A DNA stretch of 64,000 nt from Jatrophihabitans sp035642535 (GTDB lineage: Bacteria; Actinomycetota; Actinomycetes; Mycobacteriales; Jatrophihabitantaceae). Positions within the stretch are counted from its first letter, which is position 1. Each line of letters opens with the position of its first letter. The translations under genes and the position numbers were made by a program. The notes under the pieces are model-generated. The model had not been told where the DNA came from, did no database searches, and was given only the letters and a program-made list of their open reading frames with translations. The DNA is taken from NCBI GenBank assembly GCA_035642535.1, contig DASQSE010000085.1, forward strand, positions 1 through 64,000. The letters are read 5' to 3'. This document shows positions 32,405 to 39,439 of the stretch, piece by piece.

Positions 32405-32902
32405 GTGCTGCGCGAAGTGGGCTTCGCGGGCTTCGTCCGCGAGCACACTCCTGCGCTGCTGCGGACGGCCTACCTGCTCACCGGCAATGGCCCGCAGGCT
32501 GAGGAACTGGTACAGGACACCCTGGTTCGGCTCTACCCGAAGTGGGAACGAGTCGAGAATGCAGATGCCCCGCTTGCCTACGTCCGCCGATCGTTGACCA
32601 ACGCCTACATCAACCAGCAGCGGCGCGCGGCGCGCCGCGAGTTCGCCTACGAGGAAGTCCCGGAGCGCGTCGACCCCTACGATCACACGACCCAACTCGC
32701 CGACCGCGACCAGATCTGGGCCGGGCTGAGCTCGCTGTCCCAGCGGCAGCGCGCGGCGCTCGTCCTGCGCTTCTTCGAGGACCTTTCGGACGAGCAGACA
32801 GCAGCCGCGCTCGGCTGCCGGGTCGGCACCGTGCGCAGCCTGATCAGCCGCGGCCTCGCGACGCTGCGCGCGCGGATGACCGAGGTACCAAGACATGACT
32901 GA
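32405..32902 (+). CDS. ECF sigma factor (SigE family)
   Basis: A 165-aa extracytoplasmic-function sigma factor. Region 2 is FAGFVREHTPALLRTAYLLT through AEELVQDTLVRLYPKWERV and APLAYVRRSLTNAYINQQRR; region 4 is LSSLSQRQRAALVLRFFEDL through SDEQTAAALGCRVGTVRSLI. It lacks long extensions. GTG 32405 is preferred (GGAGG five bases upstream); GTG 32393 is possible. It overlaps the next gene by 8 bp, and that gene encodes a single-pass membrane protein, the usual sigma/anti-sigma layout. Confidence 0.88.
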   Translation: MLREVGFAGFVREHTPALLRTAYLLTGNGPQAEELVQDTLVRLYPKWERVENADAPLAYVRRSLTNAYINQQRRAARREFAYEEVPERVDPYDHTTQLADRDQIWAGLSSLSQRQRAALVLRFFEDLSDEQTAAALGCRVGTVRSLISRGLATLRARMTEVPRHD

Positions 32903-34277
32903 CGATTTCGAGCGGGATCCGCTCGCGCGCGAGCTGCGCGCCAGCCTGTCCCGGCACGCGGCCGAGGCGCCGCGCGGCGACGCGCTCGCCGACCACATCC
33001 TGCGCACCGTCGAGCAGCAGCCGGCCGACGTCCAGGAGCGGCGGACGCGCAGCTGGCGCACGTGGGCACTGCCGCTCGCGGCGGTCGGTGCGGTCGCCGC
33101 CGTTGTCGGAACGGTGATCGGCATCCAGAGCTACCACCCCACCGCGTCGGCGCCGGCCGGCTCGCGCCCGCCGTCGTTGCTTAGAACGAGCGCGCCGTCC
33201 CCGAGCCCGCTCTCGAGCTCCGCGACCACGGTGGGCCCGTCGCCGGCGATTGCGATCGGCGCGCCCAACCTGTTCGGCGTCAAGATCCTCGATCTTTCGT
33301 TCGCCAACGGCAAGGGCTGGGCGCTCGCCTCCGCCAACTGCTCGAACGGCTCCGGGGGGAAGTGCACTGCACTGCTCCACACGACCGATGGCACGACGTG
33401 GGTGACCAAGTCGACGACGCCGTTCAGAGTGCCTGGAGTCAAGGGGGGCTGCACGGACCGGTGCGTCGACCAGATCAGGTTTGCAACCGAATCGACCGGA
33501 TACGTCTACGGCCCGAACGCGTTCCTGATGACGACGGACGGCGGCGATCACTGGAAGCCGCAGCGCGGCGGCGCCATCGCACTCGAGACGCTCGACAACA
33601 ACGTCATCCGGGTGACCTCGCGGCACCCCGGCTGTCCGTCGTGGTGTGACGTACAGGTGGAGACGTCGGGCATCGGCTCGACCTCCTGGAAGTCGTCCTC
33701 GCTGGGAACTGCCCCGGTCAACGCTGCCGAGGGCGTGCAGTTGACTCGCAGCGGTAAGAACGCGTACCTGTTGCTCCCCGCACACGTGACGGGCGGTGCC
33801 GAGGCAGTGAACTCGGCGTTCTACCGCTCCGCCGACGACGGCGGCAACTGGACCGCGTCGAGCGACCCGTGTCAGCCGGCCAGCCAGTCGGTCGCCGCCA
33901 TCGCCACGACGGCGGGCGGCGACGGCGGGGTCAGCGCGCTGTGCGCGGTCCGCACCGGACCTACGGCGAAGTTCTCGGCGAGGTTCCTCGCCGTGTCGGC
34001 CGACGCGGGCGCGCACTTCACGGCACGCCCTGATCTGCCCCAGACGGCGGACCTCCTGACCGGCGATCCGGCAACCGGGCTCATCGCCGCCGGCATCGAC
34101 GGGCTGCAGCGCAGTTCGGACGGCGGCCGAACCTGGCACACCGTCGCGGATGTGACCGGTCAGGTCACGTGGGTCGGGTTCGAGACGACGACCGAGGCGC
34201 GCGCTGTGACGAACAACCAGACCATCTGGACGACCGAGGACGGCGGGAAGACCTGGAGCCCAGTGGTCTTCCAATAA
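32895..34277 (+). CDS. Single-pass membrane protein with BNR/Asp-box propeller repeats (possible anti-sigma partner)
   Basis: A 460-aa protein. An N-terminal cytoplasmic segment of ~55 residues (DPLARELRASLSRHAAEAP) precedes a transmembrane helix (about 56-79), a Ser/Pro linker, and a large extracellular region with at least six Asp-box motifs (TTDGTTW, TTDGGDHW, SADDGGNW, SADAGAHF, SSDGGRTW, TEDGGKTW). These mark a sialidase/sortilin-like beta-propeller. Several cysteines (SNGSGGKC, GCTDRC, GCPSWC) may form disulfides. Overlap with the ECF gene suggests the short cytoplasmic segment binds the sigma factor, but no classical zinc anti-sigma motif is present. Ligand unknown. Confidence 0.8.
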   Translation: MTDDFERDPLARELRASLSRHAAEAPRGDALADHILRTVEQQPADVQERRTRSWRTWALPLAAVGAVAAVVGTVIGIQSYHPTASAPAGSRPPSLLRTSAPSPSPLSSSATTVGPSPAIAIGAPNLFGVKILDLSFANGKGWALASANCSNGSGGKCTALLHTTDGTTWVTKSTTPFRVPGVKGGCTDRCVDQIRFATESTGYVYGPNAFLMTTDGGDHWKPQRGGAIALETLDNNVIRVTSRHPGCPSWCDVQVETSGIGSTSWKSSSLGTAPVNAAEGVQLTRSGKNAYLLLPAHVTGGAEAVNSAFYRSADDGGNWTASSDPCQPASQSVAAIATTAGGDGGVSALCAVRTGPTAKFSARFLAVSADAGAHFTARPDLPQTADLLTGDPATGLIAAGIDGLQRSSDGGRTWHTVADVTGQVTWVGFETTTEARAVTNNQTIWTTEDGGKTWSPVVFQ

Positions 34278-34320
34278 GGCCGGGCGGCCGACGACGACGT
34301 ATCAGGCGGTGTCCGGGTCA

Positions 34321-34345
34321 CTCCTTTCCCGCGAGCCGGAAGGAG
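34321..34345 (+). promoter_or_regulatory. Hairpin sequestering the DUF4232 gene ribosome binding site
   Basis: CTCCTTTC (34321-34328) can pair with GGAAGGAG (34338-34345), which is the Shine-Dalgarno sequence six bases before ATG 34352. One pair is G-U. This could reduce translation unless melted. Confidence 0.35.
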
Positions 34346-34351
34346 AACCCG

Positions 34352-34861
34352 ATGAAGACAATTTCGCTCGCCACCGCTACTGCGCTCGCAGCCGCCGGCT
34401 GCGTGCTCGCGGTGCCCACCGCCGCGTCGGCAACGCCCGCATGCGGCAACCACTCGCTGGCCGTCACAGCCACCGCATCGCAGGGCGCAACCGGACACGG
34501 CAACTTCGTGCTGCTGTTCCGCAACAAGACCTACCGCGCGTGCACGCTCTACGGCTATCCGGGCCTGGACGCCCTCAACGGATACGGCAACGTCATCAAG
34601 CACGCCAAGCGCACGCTGACCGGTTTCACCGGCGGCAGCACGCAGGGCCTGCAGACGATCCGGGTCAAGCCGGGCAAGTACGCCTCGGCCGACGTCGAGT
34701 GGCTGAACTTCAAGCCGAAGACCGGTGAGAGCTGCACCTTCTCGGCTTCGGTGGCCGCCACCCCGGCCAACACCTCGCACACCGTGCACTTGAACCGCTC
34801 GGTGAGCGTGTGCCGACTCGAGGTGCACCCGACGGTCGCCGGCAAGACCGGCAACAGCTAG
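34352..34861 (+). CDS. Secreted DUF4232 domain protein
   Basis: A 169-aa exported protein. Signal peptide: MKTISLATATALAAAGCVLA, cleavage probably after TAASA. The mature part has the DUF4232 pattern: an N-terminal ACGNHSLAV, FVLLFRNKTYRACTLYGYPGLDAL (conserved Cys and YGYPG), then GKYASADVEWLNF and two more cysteines. DUF4232 proteins are secreted or lipid-anchored actinobacterial proteins of unknown function. The start is fixed by GGAAGGAG. It follows the sigma/propeller pair after 74 bases and could belong to their regulon. The stop overlaps the convergent osmC gene by 4 bp. Confidence 0.85.
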   Translation: MKTISLATATALAAAGCVLAVPTAASATPACGNHSLAVTATASQGATGHGNFVLLFRNKTYRACTLYGYPGLDALNGYGNVIKHAKRTLTGFTGGSTQGLQTIRVKPGKYASADVEWLNFKPKTGESCTFSASVAATPANTSHTVHLNRSVSVCRLEVHPTVAGKTGNS

Positions 34862-35247
34862 GAACTCGTCCGTTCCACGGTGGCGCCGACGCGGAGAGCT
34901 CGGGGGATCTCCGCGACGGCGTCCACCACCTCGAGCAGCCGCGCGATGTCCTCGGCAGTGGCCGATGAGTCGACATCCACGGTGTAGTTGATCCCGGTCG
35001 ACGTCCAGCCCTCGGTGTCGAAGTCGCCCGTCGCGCTCGCCCGCACGCCGTCCAGCCGGATCCCCATCCCGGCCGCCTCGCGGTACATGTCGTTGAGGAC
35101 GCAGCCCGCCGCTGCCAGGTGCAGCAGATGGGCTCCGGTGAACTCGGCATCGACGGTGACGCCGTCAGCCGTCCAGCGATGCGGAAACCGCGTCCCGTCC
35201 GGCGAACGGAGCGACCCGGCGCCTACCACCACCTCGAACTGGCCCAT
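34858..35247 (-). CDS. OsmC family protein
   Basis: A 129-aa protein of the OsmC/Ohr fold (peroxide reductases and relatives). It shows EFTGAHLLHLAAAGCVLNDMYREA, with the conserved Cys in AAGCVLND, and GINYTVDVDSSATAEDIARL. Only one of the two redox cysteines of typical OsmC is obvious, so peroxidase activity is uncertain. ATG 35247 has GATACT six bases upstream at leaderless spacing. Confidence 0.82.
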   Translation of the reverse strand: MGQFEVVVGAGSLRSPDGTRFPHRWTADGVTVDAEFTGAHLLHLAAAGCVLNDMYREAAGMGIRLDGVRASATGDFDTEGWTSTGINYTVDVDSSATAEDIARLLEVVDAVAEIPRALRVGATVERTSS

Positions 35248-35253
35248 GCCGGA

Positions 35254-35259
35254 AGTATC
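35254..35259 (-). promoter_or_regulatory. Leaderless -10 element for osmC
   Basis: On the minus strand GATACT ends six bases before ATG 35247. It overlaps the last codons of the DUF1272 gene at 35258, so osmC may have its own promoter inside that end. Confidence 0.4.
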
Positions 35260-35569
35260 ACCGCCCGTGCGCGGGAACATCGCGCACCCGAGCGGAAAAC
35301 GCCGCGATCTCGTCCCGGTCGTAGGACAGCTGGTGCCGCTCGGTCGACGCCGGTCGAGAGGCCAGCGACAGGCCCGGGCGCCATTCGCGGCGCGGACGGA
35401 TCGGCCGCACTTCGAAGCCGCCTCCGCAGTTCGGGCACACGTTGAACAACCGCGTCTCGACACAGTTCGCGCAGAACGTGCACTCGTACGTGCAGATGCG
35501 CGCCTCGGTCGAATCCGGTGGCAGGTCGACGTCGCAGTATTCGCAGTTGGGGCGAAGTTCGAGTGCCAC
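35258..35569 (-). CDS. DUF1272 domain protein (zinc-binding)
   Basis: A 103-aa protein. The first ~55 residues carry seven or more cysteines in paired motifs: CEYCDVDL, CTYECTFCANC and CPNCGGGF, typical of DUF1272 and likely binding two zinc ions. The C-terminal half is Arg-rich and disordered-looking. Function unknown. GTG start, one base downstream of the stop of the TMEM175 gene, so the two are probably co-transcribed. Confidence 0.85.
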   Translation of the reverse strand: MALELRPNCEYCDVDLPPDSTEARICTYECTFCANCVETRLFNVCPNCGGGFEVRPIRPRREWRPGLSLASRPASTERHQLSYDRDEIAAFSARVRDVPAHGR

Positions 35570-35570
35570 G

Positions 35571-36194
35571 TCAGCCGTCCCTTACCTGCTCGAACAGGTA
35601 GTAAAGCGCAAGCGCGAACTGCACCGCGAGTGCCGCACCCGCTGACGCGAACGCAATGCCGATCGTTGCGGCATAGAGGAACGTGCCGACCGAGAACCGT
35701 GCGATCGAGCGCAGCTCCTCGCGCTTGCCCATCGGCGCCGCGATGAGCCGGCCACCGCGTACGGCGTGCATCCAGATGAGGCTGAACGCGATCGCCGCCA
35801 GCGTCAGGTTGGCGCTGTAGACCGCCTCGGCAACCGCGGCGTCGTGGCCACTGTCGCGCAGGTGATCGGCCACCAGCCGCGTGGGGAACGGCAGCATGGT
35901 GGTCCAGAGCAGGAGCAGCAGGTTCAGGAACAGCAGCAGCCGATCCGCGCGGACGATCGAGCGGAAGATCGAGTGGTGGTTGACCCACATGATCCCGATG
36001 ATGAAGAAGCTGGTGACATAAGCGGCGAACTGCGGCCACTCGTGCACGAGCCCGTGCCACAGGCCGCCGTCCGTTTCGGGCGCGTGCAGTTCGAGCACGA
36101 GCAGCGTGATGGCGATGGCGAACACCCCGTCGCTGAACGCCTCGATCCGGCCGGTCTCGACGCCTGGAACCTCGTCACCAACCCCCTCGGCCAC
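35571..36194 (-). CDS. TMEM175/DUF1211 family potassium channel-like protein
   Basis: A 207-aa membrane protein with six predicted helices. The signature RIEAFSDGVFAIAITLLVLE (residues about 16-35) is the RxxxFSD motif of TMEM175 proteins, whose helix 1 forms the potassium pore. HHSIFRSIVRADRLLLFLN follows. Bacterial members form tetrameric K+ channels. GTG start. First gene of a likely minus-strand unit with DUF1272 and perhaps osmC; divergent from groES. Confidence 0.88.
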   Translation of the reverse strand: MAEGVGDEVPGVETGRIEAFSDGVFAIAITLLVLELHAPETDGGLWHGLVHEWPQFAAYVTSFFIIGIMWVNHHSIFRSIVRADRLLLFLNLLLLLWTTMLPFPTRLVADHLRDSGHDAAVAEAVYSANLTLAAIAFSLIWMHAVRGGRLIAAPMGKREELRSIARFSVGTFLYAATIGIAFASAGAALAVQFALALYYLFEQVRDG

Positions 36195-36222
36195 ACCCGG
36201 AAGCCTCTCATGAGGACCCGGA

Positions 36223-36252
36223 TTGAACCGCTGGCACTCAGCGAGCTAGAGT
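36223..36252 (+). promoter_or_regulatory. groES-groEL promoter
   Basis: TTGAAC (36223-36228) and TAGAGT (36247-36252) are spaced by 18 bases. The -10 falls inside the CIRCE operator, so HrcA binding would block polymerase. Confidence 0.65.
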
Positions 36253-36257
36253 GCTAA
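36231..36257. promoter_or_regulatory. CIRCE operator (HrcA site)
   Basis: CTGGCACTC-N9-GAGTGCTAA matches the CIRCE inverted repeat (TTAGCACTC-N9-GAGTGCTAA) with two changes in the left arm. It lies 79 bases before the groES start and overlaps the promoter. HrcA binding here represses the groE operon except under heat or folding stress. Confidence 0.88.
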
Positions 36258-36335
36258 CCGGGAGGAGCTGGCACCCGCGACGACAGCCGCTCCCGGTTTG
36301 TGTACGTACTCAGACCCGAGAAGGGGAGCCACACA

Positions 36336-36641
36336 GTGACCGCCACGAAGGTCAGCATCAAGCCGCTCGAGGATCGCATCGTCGTGCAGGCCAACGAGGC
36401 CGAGACCACCACCGCGTCCGGCATCGTCATTCCGGATACCGCGAAGGAGAAGCCGCAGGAGGGCACCGTGCTCGCCGTCGGCCCCGGCCGCATCGACGAC
36501 AACGGCAACCGCGTGCCGCTCGACGTGAGCGTCGGCGACATCGTCCTCTACAGCAAGTACGGCGGCACCGAGGTCAAGTACGGCGGCGAGGAGTACCTCG
36601 TCCTCTCTGCCCGCGACGTCCTCGCCATCATCGAGAAGTAA
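36336..36641 (+). CDS. groES: Co-chaperonin GroES
   Basis: The 10-kDa heptameric lid of GroEL; 101 aa. Begins VSIKPLEDRIVVQANEAE, contains the mobile loop ETTTASGIVIPDTAKEKPQ and GTVLAVGPGR, and ends EYLVLSARDVLAIIEK. GTG 36336 is preceded by AAGGGGAG; the frame is open 36 bases further upstream but that part is leader. Controlled by CIRCE. groEL follows after 92 bases. Confidence 0.97.
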   Translation: MTATKVSIKPLEDRIVVQANEAETTTASGIVIPDTAKEKPQEGTVLAVGPGRIDDNGNRVPLDVSVGDIVLYSKYGGTEVKYGGEEYLVLSARDVLAIIEK

Positions 36642-36653
36642 TCCGCATCCGTT

Positions 36654-36700
36654 CCGCCCCGGCGCGACTCCATGATTTCGATGGGGCGTGACCGGGGCGG
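36654..36700 (+). other. Hairpin between groES and groEL
   Basis: CCGCCCCGG (36654-36662) pairs with CCGGGGCGG (36692-36700), and CCAT (36670-36673) with ATGG (36681-36684) inside. It has no T-run. Such spacers can be processing or partial termination sites that set the GroES:GroEL ratio. Confidence 0.45.
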
Positions 36701-36733
36701 ATTCGGTTGCGGGTCGATACCGAAGGGAAACCA

Positions 36734-38380
36734 ATGGCGAAGATCCTCAGCTTCGATGAGGACGCCCGCCGCGCGCTCGAGCGTGGCGTCGACAAGTTGG
36801 CCGACGCCGTCAAGGTGACGCTCGGTCCGCGGGGCCGCAACGTCGTCCTCGACAAGAAGTTCGGTGCGCCGACCATCACCAACGACGGTGTGACGATCGC
36901 GCGCGAGGTCGAGCTCGACGATCCGTACGAGAATCTCGGCGCCCAGCTCGTGAAGTCGGTGGCGACGAAGACCAACGACATCGCCGGCGACGGCACCACG
37001 ACGGCCACGGTGCTGGCGCAGGCGCTCGTGACGACGGGCCTGCGCAACGTCGCGGCCGGCGCGAACCCGATGGCGCTCAAGCGTGGCATCGACGCCGCGG
37101 TCACGGCCGTCAACGACGCGCTGGACAAGGCCGCCAAACCGGTGCAGGGCGAGCAGGAGATCGCGCACGTGGCGACGATCTCCGCGCAGGACGCCGCGAT
37201 CGGCACCCTGATCGGCGAGGCCTTCACCAAGGTGGGCAAGGACGGCGTCATCACCGTCGAGGAAGCCCAGACGATGACGACCGAGCTCGAGTTCACCGAG
37301 GGCATGCAGTTCGACAAGGGCTACATCAGCCCGTACTTCGTCACGGACGCCGAGGCGGGCGAGACCGTGTTCGACGAGCCGTACCTACTGCTCACCACCC
37401 AGAAGGTGTCGTCGCTGGCCGACCTCCTCCCGATCGTCGAGAAGGTGGCCGAGTCCGGCAAGCCGCTCGTCGTGATCGCCGAGGACGTCGACGGTGAGGC
37501 GCTCTCGACGCTGGTCGTGAACGCGATCCGCAAGACGTTCCAGGCGGTCGCGGTCAAGGCGCCGTTCTTCGGCGATCGGCGCAAGGCCTTCCTCCAGGAC
37601 CTCGCCGTCGTCACAGGCGCCCAGGTGATCGCGCCCGAGGTCGGGCTGACGCTCGACGAGGCGGGGCTGGACGTGCTGGGTCGTGCGGGCCGGGTTGTCG
37701 TCACGAAGGACCTGACCACCGTCACGCACGGCGCGGCGGCGCAGAGCGAGATCGACGCGCGCATCGCACAGATCCGTCGCGAGATCGACGAGACCGACTC
37801 CGACTGGGATCGCGAGAAGCTCCAGGAGCGGCTGGCCAAGCTCGCCGGCGGCGTGGGCGTCATCAGGGTCGGCGCCGCCACCGAGGTCGAGCTGAAGGAG
37901 CGCAAGCACCGCATCGAGGACGCCATCTCGGCCACCCGTGCCGCGGTGGAGGAAGGCATCATCGCCGGCGGCGGCGCCGGGCTGCTGCACGTCGTGTCGG
38001 CGCTGGACGGCGATCTCGGGCTCACCGGCGACGAGGCCACCGGTGTCGCCGTGGTGCGCGCGAGTCTCGCCGAGCCGCTGCGCTGGATCGCGAACAACGC
38101 CGGCAAAGAGGGCTACGTCGTCGTGTCCAAGGTCCGCGAGCTGCCGCTCAACAACGGCCTGAACGCCGAGACCGGCGCGTATGTCGACCTGCTGCAGGCC
38201 GGCGTGGTCGACCCGGTGAAGGTCACCAAGGCGGCCTTGGCCAACGCCGCGTCCGTGGCCTCGCTGGTGCTGACCACGCAGAGCCTGGTGGTCGAGAAGC
38301 CCGAGGAGCCTGCGGAGCACTCGCACAACGGCCACGGTCACTCGCACGGGCACGGTCACTCGCACGGCCCCGGCTTCTGA
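36734..38380 (+). CDS. groEL: Chaperonin GroEL (GroEL1 type, His-rich tail)
   Basis: The 60-kDa chaperonin; 548 aa. Equatorial, ATP-binding sequences VTLGPRGRNVVLDKKFG, ITNDGVTIAREVEL and NDIAGDGTTTATVLAQAL are intact, as is EEGIIAGGGAGLLHVVSAL. The C-terminus is EHSHNGHGHSHGHGHSHG with eight histidines instead of the usual GGM repeats, marking the actinobacterial GroEL1 paralogue encoded with groES; a second GroEL2 is usually elsewhere. ATG 36734 follows GAAGGGAAA. Confidence 0.96.
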   Translation: MAKILSFDEDARRALERGVDKLADAVKVTLGPRGRNVVLDKKFGAPTITNDGVTIAREVELDDPYENLGAQLVKSVATKTNDIAGDGTTTATVLAQALVTTGLRNVAAGANPMALKRGIDAAVTAVNDALDKAAKPVQGEQEIAHVATISAQDAAIGTLIGEAFTKVGKDGVITVEEAQTMTTELEFTEGMQFDKGYISPYFVTDAEAGETVFDEPYLLLTTQKVSSLADLLPIVEKVAESGKPLVVIAEDVDGEALSTLVVNAIRKTFQAVAVKAPFFGDRRKAFLQDLAVVTGAQVIAPEVGLTLDEAGLDVLGRAGRVVVTKDLTTVTHGAAAQSEIDARIAQIRREIDETDSDWDREKLQERLAKLAGGVGVIRVGAATEVELKERKHRIEDAISATRAAVEEGIIAGGGAGLLHVVSALDGDLGLTGDEATGVAVVRASLAEPLRWIANNAGKEGYVVVSKVRELPLNNGLNAETGAYVDLLQAGVVDPVKVTKAALANAASVASLVLTTQSLVVEKPEEPAEHSHNGHGHSHGHGHSHGPGF

Positions 38381-38460
38381 CCCACCCCCGCCCCTCACCG
38401 AGTTGTCCGCCCTCCGGTACGTCGACGCGTACTGAAGGGCGGGCAACTTTCGGGGGTGGG
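38381..38460. repeat. Palindromic repeat family 1, copy d
   Basis: Core 38402-38447: GTTGTCCGCCC, 24-nt loop, GGGCGGGCAAC (one change). An outer 10-bp arm CCCACCCCCG (38381-38390) pairs with CGGGGGTGGG (38451-38460). It lies between convergent groEL and the WhiB gene, starting right after the groEL stop. Confidence 0.8.
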
Positions 38461-38480
38461 TTTAGCTCTCGGGGGTTGGG

Positions 38481-38762
38481 TTACGCAGGCTGACGGGCGA
38501 GCAGGGCCTCGCGCTCTTCGACTGACAGGCCGCCCCAGACGCCGTACGGCTCGCGAGCCTCGAGTGCCCAGCGCAGGCACGGCTGGACGACCGGGCAGGT
38601 CGCGCAGATCGCCTTGGCGCGCACCTCGCGGCGCATGCGGGACGGCCCGCGCTCGTTCTCGGGGTGATAGAAGTTCGAGGTGTCGATCCCGCGGCACGCG
38701 GCACGCGTCTGCCAGTCCCAGTCGCCCTGCCGCAGTGGGGGGAGCCGCCTGATCTCGGCCAT
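38481..38762 (-). CDS. whiB3: WhiB family iron-sulfur transcriptional regulator (WhiB3/WhiD type)
   Basis: A 93-aa WhiB-like protein binding a redox- and NO-sensitive [4Fe-4S] cluster and the primary sigma factor. The four cysteines are in AACRG, ICATC (CxxC) and QPCLR; the turn EPYGVWGGLS and basic tail follow. The N-terminal DWDWQTRAACRGIDTSNFYHPENE resembles WhiB3 of Mycobacterium and WhiD of Streptomyces. I chose ATG 38762 (GGAG nine bases upstream); the frame runs to 38819. Position next to groEL matches other actinobacteria. The symbol is by resemblance only. Confidence 0.88.
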   Translation of the reverse strand: MAEIRRLPPLRQGDWDWQTRAACRGIDTSNFYHPENERGPSRMRREVRAKAICATCPVVQPCLRWALEAREPYGVWGGLSVEEREALLARQPA

Positions 38763-38936
38763 CGGCACGTTCTCCGATATGAGCAGGACCGCTCTCTTGC
38801 GATCGTCTGCCCAGTCCAAAGAGCGAGCCCGGCAAAGGTGACGCGTGTGTTCGGGCAGAATTCACTGCCCAGAGAGGCGGCGCGCGGCCGATCTGGAGAT
38901 TTTGCCCCGTTTGCCGGGTGCTCGGCGGGTGGCCTC

Positions 38937-39317
38937 CTAGCGGCGCTTGCTCAGCGCGTGGACCGCGTCGGCGTAACCCCGCGCGTAATCCCAACTGACG
39001 TATGCGTCCTGATCGGGCGCGAATGCAGGCTCATGGACGTGCGTGCGACCCTCGCCGAGCAGCGCGCGCAGGTTGGCCTCCATGAGGTCCCAGCCGAAGA
39101 AGTGCTGCTCGCCGCAGTCGGCGCAGTCGACGGTGATTCCTTCGATGCCGTGCGGGGCCAGCGTCTGGCGGAACTCGGTCAGCTCGGCCAGATCGGCGAG
39201 CACGTCGGCCCGCTCCTCGTCGCTGAGTGGTTGCGCCGGCTCTGCTTCGTCGAGCAACGCCGCTGGGTCGTCCGGGTCGCCGAGGAATGGATCGACCGGC
39301 CCGTCGTCGATGTTCAT
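38937..39317 (-). CDS. DUF5319 family protein
   Basis: A 126-aa acidic protein with no membrane segment. Recognisable blocks: an N-terminal DPFLGDPDDP, LSDEERADVLADLAELTEFR, ITVDCADCGEQHFFGWDLME with a CxxC pair, and a C-terminal SWDYARGYADAVHA. DUF5319 genes are conserved in actinobacteria near groEL and guaB, as here. Role unknown; the CxxC might bind metal. ATG 39317 preceded by GGAGCCCG. Confidence 0.78.
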   Translation of the reverse strand: MNIDDGPVDPFLGDPDDPAALLDEAEPAQPLSDEERADVLADLAELTEFRQTLAPHGIEGITVDCADCGEQHFFGWDLMEANLRALLGEGRTHVHEPAFAPDQDAYVSWDYARGYADAVHALSKRR

Positions 39318-39380
39318 CGGGCTCCGCCCGCGCAGTCAGCTTCTGAGCGTCGCTCGGTGTGCGTCACGCCTCCACGGTAG

Positions 39381-39422
39381 AACCCATCCCCACCTCGGCG
39401 CCAACCGAGAGGGGGATGGGTT
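39381..39422 (-). terminator. Hairpin downstream of the ABC permease gene
   Basis: AACCCATCCCC (39381-39391) pairs with GGGGATGGGTT (39412-39422), with an inner CTCGG/CCGAG stem. It lies 18 bases beyond the permease stop (minus strand) and upstream of the DUF5319 gene. No long T-run. Confidence 0.6.
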
Positions 39423-39439
39423 TCCTGCCGACCGCGGAA

